64,000 bases of DNA, from positions 12,250,001 through 12,314,000 of the forward strand of contig NC_063157.1 of the NCBI RefSeq assembly GCF_020921035.1. Direction: 5' to 3'. The stretch's first letter is position 1. Each line of letters opens with the position of its first letter. Of this stretch, positions 47,490 to 59,300 are shown piece by piece. A model generated the notes under the pieces. The model was not told where the DNA came from, searched no databases, and saw nothing but the letters and a program-made list of their open reading frames with translations. The stretch comes from Rhodamnia argentea (lineage: Eukaryota; Streptophyta; Magnoliopsida; Myrtales; Myrtaceae). Position numbers and translations under genes: made by a program.

Positions 47490-48420
47490 TTGACAACGTA
47501 GGATGAGTTGGATTTACTCAAGAAGAACAAAATTCAGGTGTTAACTCGATTACCGGATTGGAAGAAGGCGTTGCTAAATAAGTGAATGTACCGAGTCAAA
47601 CAAGAACCTAATGGTAAGGAGAGGTATAAATAAGGATGTCAATGGTTCAGTTTGGCTCAATTTTTCAAAAAATCAAACTGAACTAAACCATTAATATGCA
47701 AGCTTGAACTAAACCGAATCTCGCCATGCATTGAACCAAAATTCAGTTCGGTTTTCAATTTTTCGTTTCTAATTTTGTTTTTGATTTTTCTTTTTTCTTT
47801 CTTTTATTTTTTTTTTTTTTTGGGCTGAGGGCCGACAGGGGTCACTGGCCCTTGGGCGAAGGTCGTGCGGCCCCGACCCGCCCTCGCTAATGCCACAAGG
47901 GCCTGGGTGAGGGCTCGCATGCCCTATGGTGTTGGCAAGGTGCCCTTGTGGCATTGACGAGGTCCACGAAGCCGTTGCCCAAAGGCCGGTGGGGGTTCCC
48001 GTCCTCAGCCCAAAAAAGAGAAAAAAAGAAAAGAAAGAGAAATGAAAATTAAAAAAGGTTATTTTAGAGATTTTCAGTGCGATTTGGTTAACCGAATTGG
48101 GAAAAAAAGAATGGTTATTTTTCAATTACTTGAACTGGAAAATCGAACCGAACCGAAATGCATGAAATTTTTTGTTCGGTTCAGTTCTATTAGCGGTTCG
48201 GTTCGGTTTGGTTTTCTAGTTTGGTTTTGACACTTCTAGGTATAAAGTAAGATTGATAGCAAAAGGTTTTCAACAAAAGCGGAATGGACTGCATAGAGAT
48301 TTTCTCTCTAATTGTGAAGTTGACTACTATCCGGCTAGTATCGAGTATTGTTACTGCTGAAAACTTTACATGTAGTGTAGGTAGTTGTAAAGACTGCATT
48401 CCTCGACAGGGACTTAGCTT
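47490..48420 (+). pseudogene. Copia reverse-transcriptase remnant, split by a MITE
   Basis: Left of the MITE, about 47490-47630, the frame reads WKKALLNK-stop-MYRVKQEPNGKERYK. Right of it, from about 48238, it resumes VRLIAKGFQQKRNG with further degraded codons to about 48420. These match the start of the Copia reverse-transcriptase domain, where a W-x-Y-R-x-K block precedes RYKARLVxKGFxQ. Removing the insert rejoins the frame at the RYK codons. At least two stops are present, so it was already dead or died since. Only about 90 residues of the domain are readable. Confidence 0.8.
47631..48237. mobile_element. Mutator-type MITE with perfect 9-bp duplication, nested in Copia DNA
   Basis: AGGTATAAA lies at 47622-47630 and again at 48238-48246. 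Ends are inverted: left TAAGGATGTCAATGGTTCAG, reversed right AGAAGTGTCAAAACCAAACT. The arms are rich in CGGTTCGG/CCGAACC words. The core (47820-48010) is GC-rich, with inverted blocks around CTAATGCCACAAGGGC and GCCCTTGTGGCATTGAC, between a TTTCTTTT tract and an AAAGAAAAG tract. Non-coding. Confidence 0.85.
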
Positions 48421-48932
48421 GTAACTTCATTAGATGGTCCCTCTCTCCATCAATAAACCTACTGCTATTTTTATATTCACAGGCAACTGTGCACACTCAT
48501 AATTTCCACCAAAAACTTTTGCCTCCTACACATTTTCTGAATATACGAAAATTTATAGTAAAATCATTTACATATAATCAGTTAGAAATGCTTCAGTTGT
48601 AACTTATTTCGTATTTCTCATCAGTTAATCGATTATGCATGTGAATAACATTCACATACAAAAATAGTGATGATATCGTGTTCATAGATACAAATACACA
48701 TAGTATAGCTATAATTTATTTTATTAAATAGTACGTGCTAGTCACAGAAGTTAATTGTTAGATAGGGTATAGATTACATAGTCTTCTTGTAAATTACTCA
48801 TTATATAAATGCTTTATCTAAAATGGTCTCATACTAATAATCCGTTTCCAATGATAATATACTTTATGTAAAGTCATGATAGCATCAATTTTCATTTTAT
48901 ATTTAAAAACCATGTTTATGTACTTAAAAAAT
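48421..48932. other. intergenic DNA with no gene recognised
   Basis: AT-rich flank of the Copia remnant; nothing further can be supported. Confidence 0.35.
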
Positions 48933-49247
48933 GGATAAGTATATTGGAAGTCCTAAAACTCATCACGAAAGTGCAATTGAATTTTAAAACTTTCAAAAAG
49001 TGCAATCAAATCCTAAAACTTGTCAAGAAATTGCAATTGAGTCGTAAAAATTTCAAAAGTTGCAATCAAGTCCCCAAACTCGCCAAAAAAGTGCAATCGA
49101 GTTATAAAATTTTTAAAAAATGCAATCAATAGAAGGATTTGATTTCACCAATTTAACATATTTTAGGACTCGATTGTATTTTTTGAAAGTTTTATGACTT
49201 AATTACACTTTCGTGATAAATTTTGAGACTTTCAATGCACTTTTTCC
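48933..49247. mobile_element. small MITE, about 315 bp
   Basis: The left end continues GGAAGTCCTAAAACTCATCA and the reversed right end GAAAGTCTCAAAATTTATCA, both followed by CGAAAGTG(C/T)AATT. The interior is four or five diverged copies of a roughly 50-bp unit (AAGTGCAATCAA, TTTCAAAAAGTGC). Flanks are A-rich, so a target duplication is not resolved. Confidence 0.65.
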
Positions 49248-50019
49248 TAAGAAAAAGGAGAGGAGAAAATATACTTGGTCGTGTTCCGAATCAAATAATT
49301 TGACTTCCATATATTATTAATGAGGCTATGGTCTCTGTTTATAGGTGGCAAAATGGATGCCCGAACGCCAAAGACGCTAGGAAAATGAAAAGTGGGTTGT
49401 CACTCTCACCATTCTCTCTTTTATTTATCCGTGATCCCAAGCACGCGAAGAAGGCCTCGAAATTTCGACAAATAACCAAGCCAATTTCAACAAAAAAAAA
49501 AAAAAAAATTGTTGAACGAAAGAAAATTTCAACAAAAAAAATTATTATCTCTAATTAGCCGCAACATTTGACCAAATCGATGTGTGCATTCTCCTTTAGA
49601 TGTACCTTTGCGGCTTTGCCCAATAATTCCCTCGACAAAGGCGCCCTACACTAGTCAATTTTCAATTCAATGGGCATGATTTGTATACAAACTGCACTCG
49701 TACACATCCCACGTGATGAGACATCGGGGAAATATCTTTTTAAGAGGCTCGTGTTTTTATTTGCGATGTAAATTATACAAAAAATAGAAAAAAAAAAAAA
49801 ACGAAGATAAACCCTTCGAGTACAATGGACAACTGCACATCCGTCCAACTTTTATTTATTTATTTATTTTATTTTGACAGCCTGTTTCACGAGGTGTTGG
49901 GAACTTTGGAGAATGTAATTGAAGGGTAATACCACTAATTGCTAATCCAAATTTATAAAAGCAACGAAAAAATTATAGATTTACATATCCATAGCTTAAT
50001 TAGTGGATTATAGCGGAAT
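49248..50019. other. intergenic DNA with no gene recognised
   Basis: It has A-runs at 49492-49508 and 49787-49801, and short frames only. Confidence 0.35.
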
Positions 50020-50400
50020 AACAATCTCAATCATCATGTACGTACATATACACACGGATTGCATTAGATCAACACGTCATAGAATCAACTCGCATAATCG
50101 ATCTGAAAAGCATATCACGGTTAATTAACATACCTCAATTTCCACATATTAAGAGCCCCAAAATGCAAGTGAGAAAACAATCCGGATCCGCCTCGTTCTT
50201 CGAAAGAGTTTTTACCGAGAGAGTTTTAGAGAGAGTTTTGTGTAGAGTCATAGAACGACTTACGTTCAGTAGAAGAGGATATACCATCTTCTCTTTGTGT
50301 TCAAGAGGAAATAAATCTGCCTTAATTGCAATCAATTATCGCAATAACGGCGGGTATTAATTGTGTCCTTAATGGGTGCAATCTTTCCCAACAGTAATCA
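50020..50400. repeat. dispersed retroelement-like repeat, copy 2
   Basis: It shares ordered blocks with 17041-17560, including TTAAGAGCC, GTGAGA, GAAAGAGTTTTT, TAGAGAGAGTTTT-like and GAAATAAATCTGCCTTAATTGCAATCAATTA (matched over its length with gaps). It is most likely a fragment of the same Copia-type leader or LTR. No coding content. Confidence 0.4.
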
Positions 50401-50814
50401 ACCAATCACCAAAATAAAGTAGAGAAAGATGTGTACGTATGTGTGTAACTAACGATGTTATTGAATAGTGATTTGCCCTATGTAACTAACGATGTTATTG
50501 ATTAGTGATTTGCTCCACTCAATCCTACTTGCTTTCTGAGGATTATTCTTTCCGTTTTGCATTTCCGGACATGGATGCATTAGAAAGATTTTCCTTACAA
50601 GTGCTAGACTATGCCAACTCTATCTAATACCGTACTTTTTTATTTTATTTTTTCATTATGTGAAAAACCCTATCTTAGATAAATAAACCCGAATTCATCA
50701 AATACCCTGCGGGACATTTACAATGGTATCTTAGGACACGAACGATAACCATTCTGTTTATAGAATCAATTTAATGCCAAAAATGGATTTTTCTATTTTC
50801 GCGAGTTTCTGAAA

Positions 50815-51250
50815 AAAATAAACACGTTTGATAACGACATAAAATTTTTATTCCAAGAATAGAAATTCGTTCGATAACAACATAAAATTTCTAGAGTTTT
50901 CGGCGATCGGTTAGATGGCGACCGGTGACCGACGAACCAACGGACGACCAACTAGTGGACGTTAGACCGGTGGACGGGAGACGGCGGATCGGCGCCCTCG
51001 GGGTGGTGAACCAATCTCCGGATGCAAGAGAGAGAGGGAGTGAGCGATAAGAAAAATTCTTATTTCTCATTTCTATTCTAGAAATAGAGAAGCTAAAAAT
51101 TTTAACTTTTCATTTATATTCTAAACCCATTTCCGGAACAAATTTTTGATACAGAAGTAAAAAAAAATGAAATTACGTTGCCAAATAGATTTATATTCCA
51201 AACTTGTTCTAGAAACAAGCTTGAAACAGAAATAGAGAAACATAAGAGTT
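50815..51250. mobile_element. TIR-type element related to the 22.2-23.0 kb repeat
   Basis: The left arm has TTTGATAACGACATAAAATT and a nearby repeat TTCGATAACAACATAAAATT. The right arm reversed has TTTCTATTTCTGTTTC and GAACAAGTTTGGAATAT. The core at 50900-51005 has ACCGGTGACCGACGAACC and GGACGGGAGACGGCGG, the reverse-strand style of the 22255-22840 minisatellite. Boundaries are approximate. Confidence 0.5.
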
Positions 51251-51255
51251 ATCAT

Positions 51256-53640
51256 TCGCGTCCTTAATTACCCGATTTATTGTTTCCTTTCTCTTGTCTT
51301 CCTGCATTTTCCTCGCAACTTAAATTGCAAAATATAGTAGCATGTGTCATCTATCAATCAATATCAATAAAAAAAGGTTTGAGGAATTAAGTGATGTAGC
51401 AAAGGAACATGGAACAAATTCTGCTGCTCGATCTTGGGCAAAAGCTATCTTTTATTGGAGCTTATTCTCACGATGGATATGCCTCTTCTCTTTGCTACTC
51501 TCTTTAAGGTATCTTCCACCCTTTTTTTTTTATTGTCTATTCTTAAACACGCAACTGGCAATTATAGTTGTCCTTCTTGAAGTCAGGGTTTGTCTTACTA
51601 ACCCTAGTTCTATACGGACAAACATACGGCCATGAGTGGCCAGGGGCGGCTAATGACCTACCCAGCGTGCTATTATATTCAACAACTTTGACAAGAAAAA
51701 GCCACCACTAACAGATCTTGCCCTTGAGATCGTATGGATTGTGGGACCTCCACCTTTATCTGTCTACATGAGAATTCATTTAGTTATTGCCTCGTGTGGC
51801 CAGGGATTTGCGGGGAGCTGCTTCTAGCAATTTGGACATTTTCACTTAAGCCAAGACCCCAGAGGAGAATCCACAATAATCACATAAGATGATGATTATT
51901 CGAAGATGGGTCTTGCTTATATACTCACTTGATAAGGTCTCTTTCGCCCCATCCGACGTATAGAGCTATGGAACATCCATTTCCACCACTCAAAGAACCG
52001 TTGGCATCAATGTTGGCTCATACCCCGGCGTTACTGCCCCCACCGAACGTGTGATCTGATCAATACCTTCCATTCTTCATCATTTTGGAAATCTATCATG
52101 AACTACACCTTATTTGAATTTTCTCGTCTAGGTGATCGCTCCCATGCCTTAGTCCAGATCAAATACCTGTACACAAATCAATTATCCATTGAAGAGACGG
52201 AGATCACGTTTCTCATCCTTGCCCATTAGCTGAAAACCTTCCCTGCCACCCTCCAAGGCGGGACGGAACGGGGCTAAGCTGGGGCTTCTTTTTTAATTTT
52301 TTTTTTGCAGGAAATTGTACTATGGCTATCCTAAACTCTAGAAAAATCATGTCTCATTGCGCTCAACTTTTCCAAGACACCCTTTTCAATTGTCTAAAGA
52401 AACTTCTCTCCCATCAGGATGTGCCACATTGTGGCTGCTGCCTAACTGCAACACCATTTAAAATAAAAAAAAAGGGCTGCTATTGGCAAGAAAGGGAAGA
52501 CTCTCACGATCACCCATGGGCATTAACAAATAAATGAAGACTGTGTTAATGTCTGCTTTAAGTGGTAGTTGAGTCACTAATTCACAAAAAGGCATTTCTA
52601 GTCGTAGGAAAGATATGGCCTCTTCCATCCTTCCCTGCTTCAATTCCGTACGTTAGTATGGCTCATTGGCTAAGATCGTTTGGGGGGGGGTGTTAATCCA
52701 TGTTAACCTGGATTTTGGTTGGCATTCACATCTCCACCTAGAGATTAACTTTTTCATATATCCCTATTTTGATGATTCAAAAAAAAAAAATGAAAAAAAA
52801 AACACTATGTTTATTAAGACTGTTTATGAAATTAGTACACTAATTGATACGGAAAACTATAATTGGATATTGAAAATGTCCAACTTTGGTCGTTTCGATA
52901 CATTAGCTATGTATATCAATTATAGAGTACCCAGAATCATGGACCCTCATCACCTAGTTTTCCCATTGGTAAACTCATTAGAAAGGCCAATACATTATTC
53001 CGAAGAGGGGTTTGAATTTGGCATTTCTTGAAAGCTTCAAACTCAAAAACTTAGATTATCAATAAATAGCGCAAAATTATAAATTGCTTCGTGTGCTCCA
53101 AACTTGAATTCGATACATCCGAAAGAAGAAACTTTGGAACCCCATTACATCTTCATGAAGAGAAACCCAAGAGTGGATAAACATGGGACGCGAGGAATTG
53201 ATCAAAGTGCTCTCGCAAAGCCGCATATCGGCTTAGAATATTCAATTAAAAACCCTAACCACATGACGCGAAACGATATTTGTTTCTTTCTTTCTACTCG
53301 TTTTTATTCAACCACACGATCACGCTATATCCATATAATTATACCCCCCACGATCCGAATTCCCTCGCCTTCTCTCTGATGTAAGCAAAGCTTCTTTTCG
53401 ATGGCAGAAAGGGGAATGATTTTTCCACATTTCAGATCTCATCCACCATGTAATGATTGATGTTTTTCAAGTGGTTGCAGGCTCAGGTATGACCATGACA
53501 TGCCCCATAAGAGTCGAGGACAAATAGTTTTTACGGGTTGCTGTTTTGTTCGTGCGCCACATAAAGGACAATGAATGGTCACTCCATAACATAAAATCTT
53601 GCACATAATCTCGCGTAAATATTATTCCCACTGGCCTAAA
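51256..53640. other. intergenic DNA upstream of the bZIP gene
   Basis: There is no supported gene. Short frames (for example 52666-53031) have no domain. A G-run at 52681-52690 and A-runs near 52780-52800 occur. The last few hundred bases belong to the bZIP promoter. Confidence 0.4.
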
Positions 53641-53649
53641 ACTCTTCTC

Positions 53650-53708
53650 TGACGTATGATAATGGCGATCAGTGGGGCCACTTCAACCTTTCCTCGGCCT
53701 ATAAAACC
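53650..53708 (+). promoter_or_regulatory. bZIP gene core promoter (TGACG motif and TATA box)
   Basis: CTATAAAACC at 53699-53708 is a good plant TATA box, about 105 bp before the chosen start codon. A TGACGT motif, a bZIP-binding core, lies at 53650-53655 and could allow regulation by this or another bZIP factor. The motif is seen; the regulation is inferred. Confidence 0.6.
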
Positions 53709-53810
53709 AAGCTCTTGCAATTTGAGGTCTCTCATTTTCCTAAACACCAACTTGATCAAATTCGAACTACATCGTCTTCTAAACTCTTGATCTCAGGAGA
53801 AAAAGAACAG

Positions 53811-54404
53811 ATGGAGCACGGTGGAGTGTCAGGATTGCATTACTTGTGCCCTTCAAACCCATCTCCATACCCACCTCAGATGACAAGTTTGGTTCAGGAT
53901 CAATCGCCGGCGTTCAACTTCACTAGGCTCTCCAACTCACTGTACAACTTCCAATTCCCTCCCCTAGCCCAAGAGCTCAACTCGCAGGCCCCGTGCCTCA
54001 GCAACAACTCGACCTCGGACGAGTCTGAGGAGCAGCAGCTGAGCATCATCAACGAGCGGAGGCAGAGGAGGATGATATCGAACCGGGAGTCGGCGCGGCG
54101 GTCCCGGATGAGGAAGCAGAAGCACCTCGACGAGCTGTGGTCGCAGGTCGTCTGGCTCCGGCACGAGAACCACCAGCTCGTCGACAAGCTCAACCGGGTC
54201 TCGGAGGACCACGAAAGGGCCCTCCAGGAGAATGTCCAGCTCAAGGAGGAGGCCGCCGAGCTCCGCCAGATGGTCACCGACATGAGGCTGAGCAGCCCCA
54301 TCTCGGTGCTGAGGGACCTCGACGAGGTCACGTGCAACGCTGCTTATCTCAGAGCCGACCAGTCGAGCCACTCCATCGTGAGCTCCACGGACTTGCTAGG
54401 CTAG
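53811..54404 (+). CDS. bZIP transcription factor, group S type (bZIP42/43-like)
   Basis: This intronless gene encodes 197 residues. The start at 53811 gives MEHGGVSGLHYLCPSNPSPY, matching the GLHYL-P-NPSPYP opening of bZIP43-like proteins; the in-frame ATG at 53715 lies only a few bases after the TATA box, so it is unlikely to be used. The basic region (about 81-104) carries N91-x7-R99 inside MISNRESARRSRMRKQKHL. The zipper heptads are Leu109, Leu116, Leu123, Val130, Ala137, Leu144 and Leu151, with Asn120 in the coil as expected. A Ser/Glu-rich stretch precedes the basic region. Group S members bind ACGT-core sites as dimers in the nucleus, often in sugar, stress or flower programmes; this member's target is unknown. 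Codon use is strikingly GC-rich in the zipper. Confidence 0.93.
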   Translation: MEHGGVSGLHYLCPSNPSPYPPQMTSLVQDQSPAFNFTRLSNSLYNFQFPPLAQELNSQAPCLSNNSTSDESEEQQLSIINERRQRRMISNRESARRSRMRKQKHLDELWSQVVWLRHENHQLVDKLNRVSEDHERALQENVQLKEEAAELRQMVTDMRLSSPISVLRDLDEVTCNAAYLRADQSSHSIVSSTDLLG

Positions 54405-54421
54405 ATACAGCCACAAGTGAG

Positions 54422-54423
<2 letters not shown>

Positions 54424-54492
<69 letters not shown>
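54424..54492 (+). repeat. (TA)n(GA)n compound microsatellite in the bZIP 3' UTR
   Basis: A (TA)n tract of about 14 units (54424-54453) is followed by a (GA)n tract of about 19 units to 54491, starting 20 bases after the bZIP stop codon, hence probably transcribed. Confidence 0.85.
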
Positions 54493-54493
<1 letters not shown>

Positions 54494-54919
54494 CGCTTCT
54501 GATCCTTCTTCTGGAAAGTGTTGTCCCTGTGTCTTCACCTCCCTTTTCAAGAGCTCCATGTACGAATCTCACTGAATTGACAATAACATTGGCTTGAGCA
54601 TTATCATCTAAGCCCCTATTGCTCAAAGAGGAGCGATCCGGGCGTTTCAGGGTCAATAAGTCGAGAGTTCTTTTTTCCTGTCGTGTTGTCTCGTCATGCA
54701 GACTTTAAGAACTAAGAATTATGTCCTAATTCCTTCCAATCAGAGGTTGACACCCACTACCTTAACGGTTCAACCGCAACGAAGGCCTCGATGAATGGTT
54801 CCTGGAAGGAATATAGAAGCGGCCTCCCGAAACAATTTCAACGGCGAGTCAAGTTTAGACTTGTCAAAACGAGTCTTCACTCATATTCCATGGGCTAAGT
54901 TGTTATATAGATTAAAAGA
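54493..54919. other. bZIP 3' flank
   Basis: Probable end of the bZIP 3' UTR followed by unique-looking DNA up to the nested transposons. No further gene. Confidence 0.35.
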
Positions 54920-57900
54920 GATGTCAAATGGGTAGGTTAAATTAGATTTGGATGGGTCGAATGTGGTCCGACCCATATTGACCCGTCTAACCTATTTTGA
55001 CTCATATTTAATTATTCATACTTGACCAAATCTGCAACTAACTGTTGATACCTGATTTTTAATCAGTAGTTTTTCGATAAACTTTTCAAAAATCTATAGA
55101 AAATTCATAAAATGTTGAAAAATTGTAAAATCAACTTTGGTGACCTTGGCTAAGCCTAGGGAATCATTTTTGAACAAATAATAATAATAATAATAATAAT
55201 AATTTTTCATATTTTTTAATATTTTTCGAAAATAGAAAAAAAAACACTTGAAGATTCATAAAAAATAACGTTTGAGGTCAGAAAAATACGCAAAAATAGT
55301 CAATATTTTTATTTTTATTCCTTTTTCATTTTGACCTCTCAAAAGTTCAAAAATCTAGTTCAATTATAAGTGCTCTTTCATTACACATAGAGTTGAGTTA
55401 GCCCAAAAATTACAATTTGAGTCATTTGTTTTGTAATCTTAGCATTTTGGGAGTCATCACATTCAATTCTAATATCCTGCATTTCAATTTAGTCCAATTA
55501 TTTGATCAATTGCGCGATTTGCATGGATTGGGCATATTTGCACAGTTTTCTTTCAAATAGGTCCTTGGGTTTCAATTGAATTAAAATTAACTAAAAATCG
55601 GGGACTGCCATGCCTTAATAGGACCACCACCCTATGTTTTTCAACCTTCTAAATCGATTGATGGGGATGGTTTGGTTTGATTTGACCATTTAGGGTTTCA
55701 ATTTGACTTTTTCAATTCCCGGGTCAAGATGCAAATTTGGGGTTTTTGTGCAATTCTTTAAAATTTTTTGGGGAAAATCACATTTTCTAATGGAATTCAT
55801 GCCCTTGATTTCAATTTTAAGATTTAATTTGACAAATTCTCAAGAATTGAAGGTCAATTTTAAGAAATTGAATCAACCGGGTTTGCGGGATTGAACCGAG
55901 TTCGACCTAGCGACTTGGTCGAATAGTACCTTCTTCCCAATCGCTCCCGCCCAATTTGAATCCTGTAGACCGAACTTTGATCATCAAATTGAAGACCAAT
56001 TCGTAGACAATTGACGGAGATTGGCTGTGGGTTTTGTTCCCCATGTTGTCTCGCGTTGATCGGGACCAACCTTGCCGCCGATGATCACTAGAGCATGATG
56101 GAATTGGACAGTCAAAGCTTCGAACTTGCAAAAGTCAACATTGTCAAATGCAACCAAACCCGTACCAAATTCGAATGAAATGGGATACGCTAGAGAAGCA
56201 AACGGAGCGGGATGGACCCTCTTCGTTCCCCGATGCCGTTTAGACCATTTGGCATGTGGTCGCACTGTGTTTGTGCTTTGATTTTGTATAAATCCTTCGA
56301 GTCGAACCTCCTACCGGTCGCGGTCCGATCGCAACCTAGCTAGCCAATTCTAACGATCAACGGCTCGATCGGAGCCTCGGGTAAGTTTCCTAGACTCCTT
56401 TTGGTGCTTATGTGTGAAGGAATTGAATAGTTATGCTCGTCTTTGCCTGATTCGAACCGCCATGGCCGTACTGGTTCGAGCTCGATTGTTGTTGATTTCG
56501 TGGATGGAATCGCATGATTCTCGGGTATGTTGTAGAGGAGGAGTAGGTGAGTCGCTTGTTACTGGTTTCGTGTCGATTGGCCGAGGTTTCGCCGTAGATC
56601 GGCGTTGGAGAAACCTCAACTGTTTATTTTGTAGGCTTGAGGTTGAAGACGACGGCCAGTCAACTCTCGTTGACGGGTTTGACGTGGCGGCGCCACGTGC
56701 CCTAACACGTGGCTCACACGTCGGCCCAGCCGTTAGTTCGGTATTAGTTTAATAAATAGGATCGGATGGCCAAGGTGATGCCACGTGGCTCAATAAGAAC
56801 CGTAGGAGTAAAAATCAGAATTAAAAACTCTGAAAAATGAATAATTTTTTTTAGAAAATTAGAAAATAATAAAAAATGTAGAAACGGTGTCGTTTTAATG
56901 CCGAGCGGATCCGGAGTTGGGTCCGGGTCGGGCGGCCAAACCACATTAATCGGATTGACTAGGTCCACTTAATAAAAATATTTAAAAAATTATAAAAATT
57001 AGAAAAATCAATAAAAAAATTGGAAAAATCATTAAAAAATTCCAAAAAATCAGAAAAAAGGAAAAATTCAAAAAAAAAAAAAAAAAACTCAATAAATCAC
57101 AAAAAAGGGAAATGACCATGTTCAACTAGTTTGACCCCAAATTGTGATTTTTGGACTCCCGAATCTAAAAAATGACCGTTTTACCCTTCCGGGCATTTGG
57201 CCATCACATTTTCTAAACCTACCCCTAGGTTTTAATTGGCCATTCTCTAAACCTATAGAGCTATACTAAGCTTGCCATATTGATCTGATTAATTGATTTG
57301 ATGCGATTTATCCTTACATGTCATTGATTCCTTGATATGCGCGTTTAATTTCATGATTGTGATTGATAGGGTAGAAAATTCCCGATCTGCCCGACACCTT
57401 TAGATTATTAGAGCCTACCTCACCTCCAAATGCATCTGTATGAACTCTTAGATTATGAAATCACTCAACTTAGGTATCGAAAGGGCGTCAATGGCATTCT
57501 TGACGTAGCTAAATCTTTGAACACATTTATCCGGTTTTCGTAGAATCGAGTGGTGACTTCCGACTACTTGATAGGGTTTTCCGATCATTCCTTCTAAGAA
57601 ATAATCGGTGGCGACTCCGATGGCACGTACACTATACACATGCCACCCGACCACACTAAGGTCGATCCCAATTTTAATCCCTTCAACCATTGTGACTTGG
57701 GTAATGGGCCTTAGGAGGGGCCCGCGTCCGAAATCCGCCCATTGCGAGATGGATAAGGACGACCCGTTAACCCTTGAGAGTGTTCCCCACAACGGAACCT
57801 CGGGAGGGTCGCGACACTAACCCATACCGACCCAACTCGTTTTGACCCATGTTACCAATACACACTAATATTATAGAAAAATGTATACAACTTATTTAAC

Positions 57901-59300
57901 CTATTTTAAGCTTTCACATGGATAAAAAAATTCACAACAAATAAAAGAATTAAATAATAAAAAATTGGTAAACAAAATAAAAATTAATATTAATTAGATA
58001 CTTTCATGCAATAAAAATCTAACGAACTTTTTTCATGTTTTTTAAAATTTTATTAATTTTATTAATTTTTATTCAATTTTTTATTTTTAAAAAATAAATT
58101 TTAATTTATTTAAAAGTACTATTTATTTTATTTTTCTTCTCTTTTTTCTCCTGCAATCGGTCAGAGCGGGCAGTGGTGGTCAGTGGCGGCAATGGACAAG
58201 TGGGTGGCGATGGATGGTGGCGGGCGACAACGGTTTGTCATGTTCCCCAAGTAGGTAAGATTTCACCTTTGCGTGCTTTGACGATAGTCGATACGTATTG
58301 CGTGCCCCTACAAAAAATCACAAAGAACCAAACATCTCCAACCCAATCACTCCCTCTCATTTATCTCTCTCTCTCTTAGAAAATATCACGACCAGTATAT
58401 GTCCCATCATCATCCATTCATCCCTTGCAAAAAAGAGAACAACTTGTCCTCGTTCACGGAGTCGTTGATGTCCAGCTTCAAATTGACGTCAAACCTTGAA
58501 TAACTTGCTGGAAACACCAGTTCTCGATTGCTTTTTCTAATTCGTTGTTTGGTTTCCAACGAATAGAGACCTTTTTTTTTTTTTCCTAAAAAAGCCGCCT
58601 TCTCAAATCTCTTGAAGAAAGTCTCGACCTTTCTGGTACCTCGATGATGATTTTAGAATACATTGTACCGTGGTGGTGGACAATCGGGTCCATTAAATGG
58701 TGCATCATTGCAAATGCTGCGGTTGGATGGTGTGTTAGGTAGTGGATGGCAGCGGCGGAGGGCGGCCGTTGGTGGCAATCGAAGGGCGGGCGGCGGTGGT
58801 CGGCGGTGGCAGGTGGCGATGGGCGGCGGTGGCATGTGCTTGGAAAGTTATGACCTATGGGTCAAAATGGGTTGAGCTAAAACCCATTAAAACCTATATT
58901 TGAATAGGCTTTATAAGCTTAGACTCATATTTGACCTTTTTTTAATTTAGTGAACTCATATATGATCCAAGCGTATAAAAGTGAGTTAAAAAGTGGGTCA
59001 ATGGCCCATAATGACTCTTGTGTAGGTTAGTTCTATCAATAAATGGGTTCATACTTAATATGAATGTTAAAAGGGTTATAAATGAATCATGGATGGGTTA
59101 TAAATAAGTTTACAACTAACATACTTAGACCCAACCGACCTATATGACTCTTTTTTCATTCTCTCTTGCCGTCACTCTATCTCAAGCATGAGTTACTAGA
59201 TTTCTATTGCAATAAATTGGTCATAAACGAGTTAATGGGTCTATTTGTGTCGGACCACTTATGACTCGACCCAACCCACCCATTTGGTGGGTCTAGTCCT
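54920..59300. mobile_element. older TIR-type element interrupted by a solo LTR
   Basis: The left arm starts GATGTCAAATGGGTAGG and has GTGGTCCGACCCATATTGAC. The right end, reversed, has CCAAATGGGTGGGTTGGG and GTGGTCCGACACAAATAGAC, so the arms pair. GC-rich GGTGGCGGGCGAC and GGCGGTGGTCGGCGGTGG cores occur at 58165-58230 and 58740-58830. Two copies of the pattern (58.1 and 58.7 kb) may mean two elements side by side. The solo LTR at 55043-57816 interrupts the left arm. Outer boundaries are approximate. Confidence 0.5.
55043..57816. mobile_element. 2.8-kb solo LTR with 5-bp target duplication CTAAC
   Basis: CTAAC occurs at 55038-55042 and 57817-57821. The element starts TGTTGATACCTGATTTTTAA and ends GGGAGGGTCGCGACA, giving TG...CA. 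No gag, pol, primer site or second LTR is present. The TGTTGATACCTGATTTTT start and the GC-rich GGGTCGCGACA end are like those of long-LTR Tat/Ogre-type Gypsy elements; that family call is inference. Joining the flanks across the insert restores a continuous GACC-rich MITE arm, which confirms insertion. Confidence 0.8.

Noticed and set aside
52666..53031. 121-codon forward frame before the bZIP gene
   Set aside because: Lys/Asn-rich from A-runs, with no domain or conserved pattern I can name.
53964..54454. long frames overlapping the bZIP gene on both strands
   Set aside because: They are shadows of a very GC-rich coding sequence; the bZIP frame has the recognisable domain.
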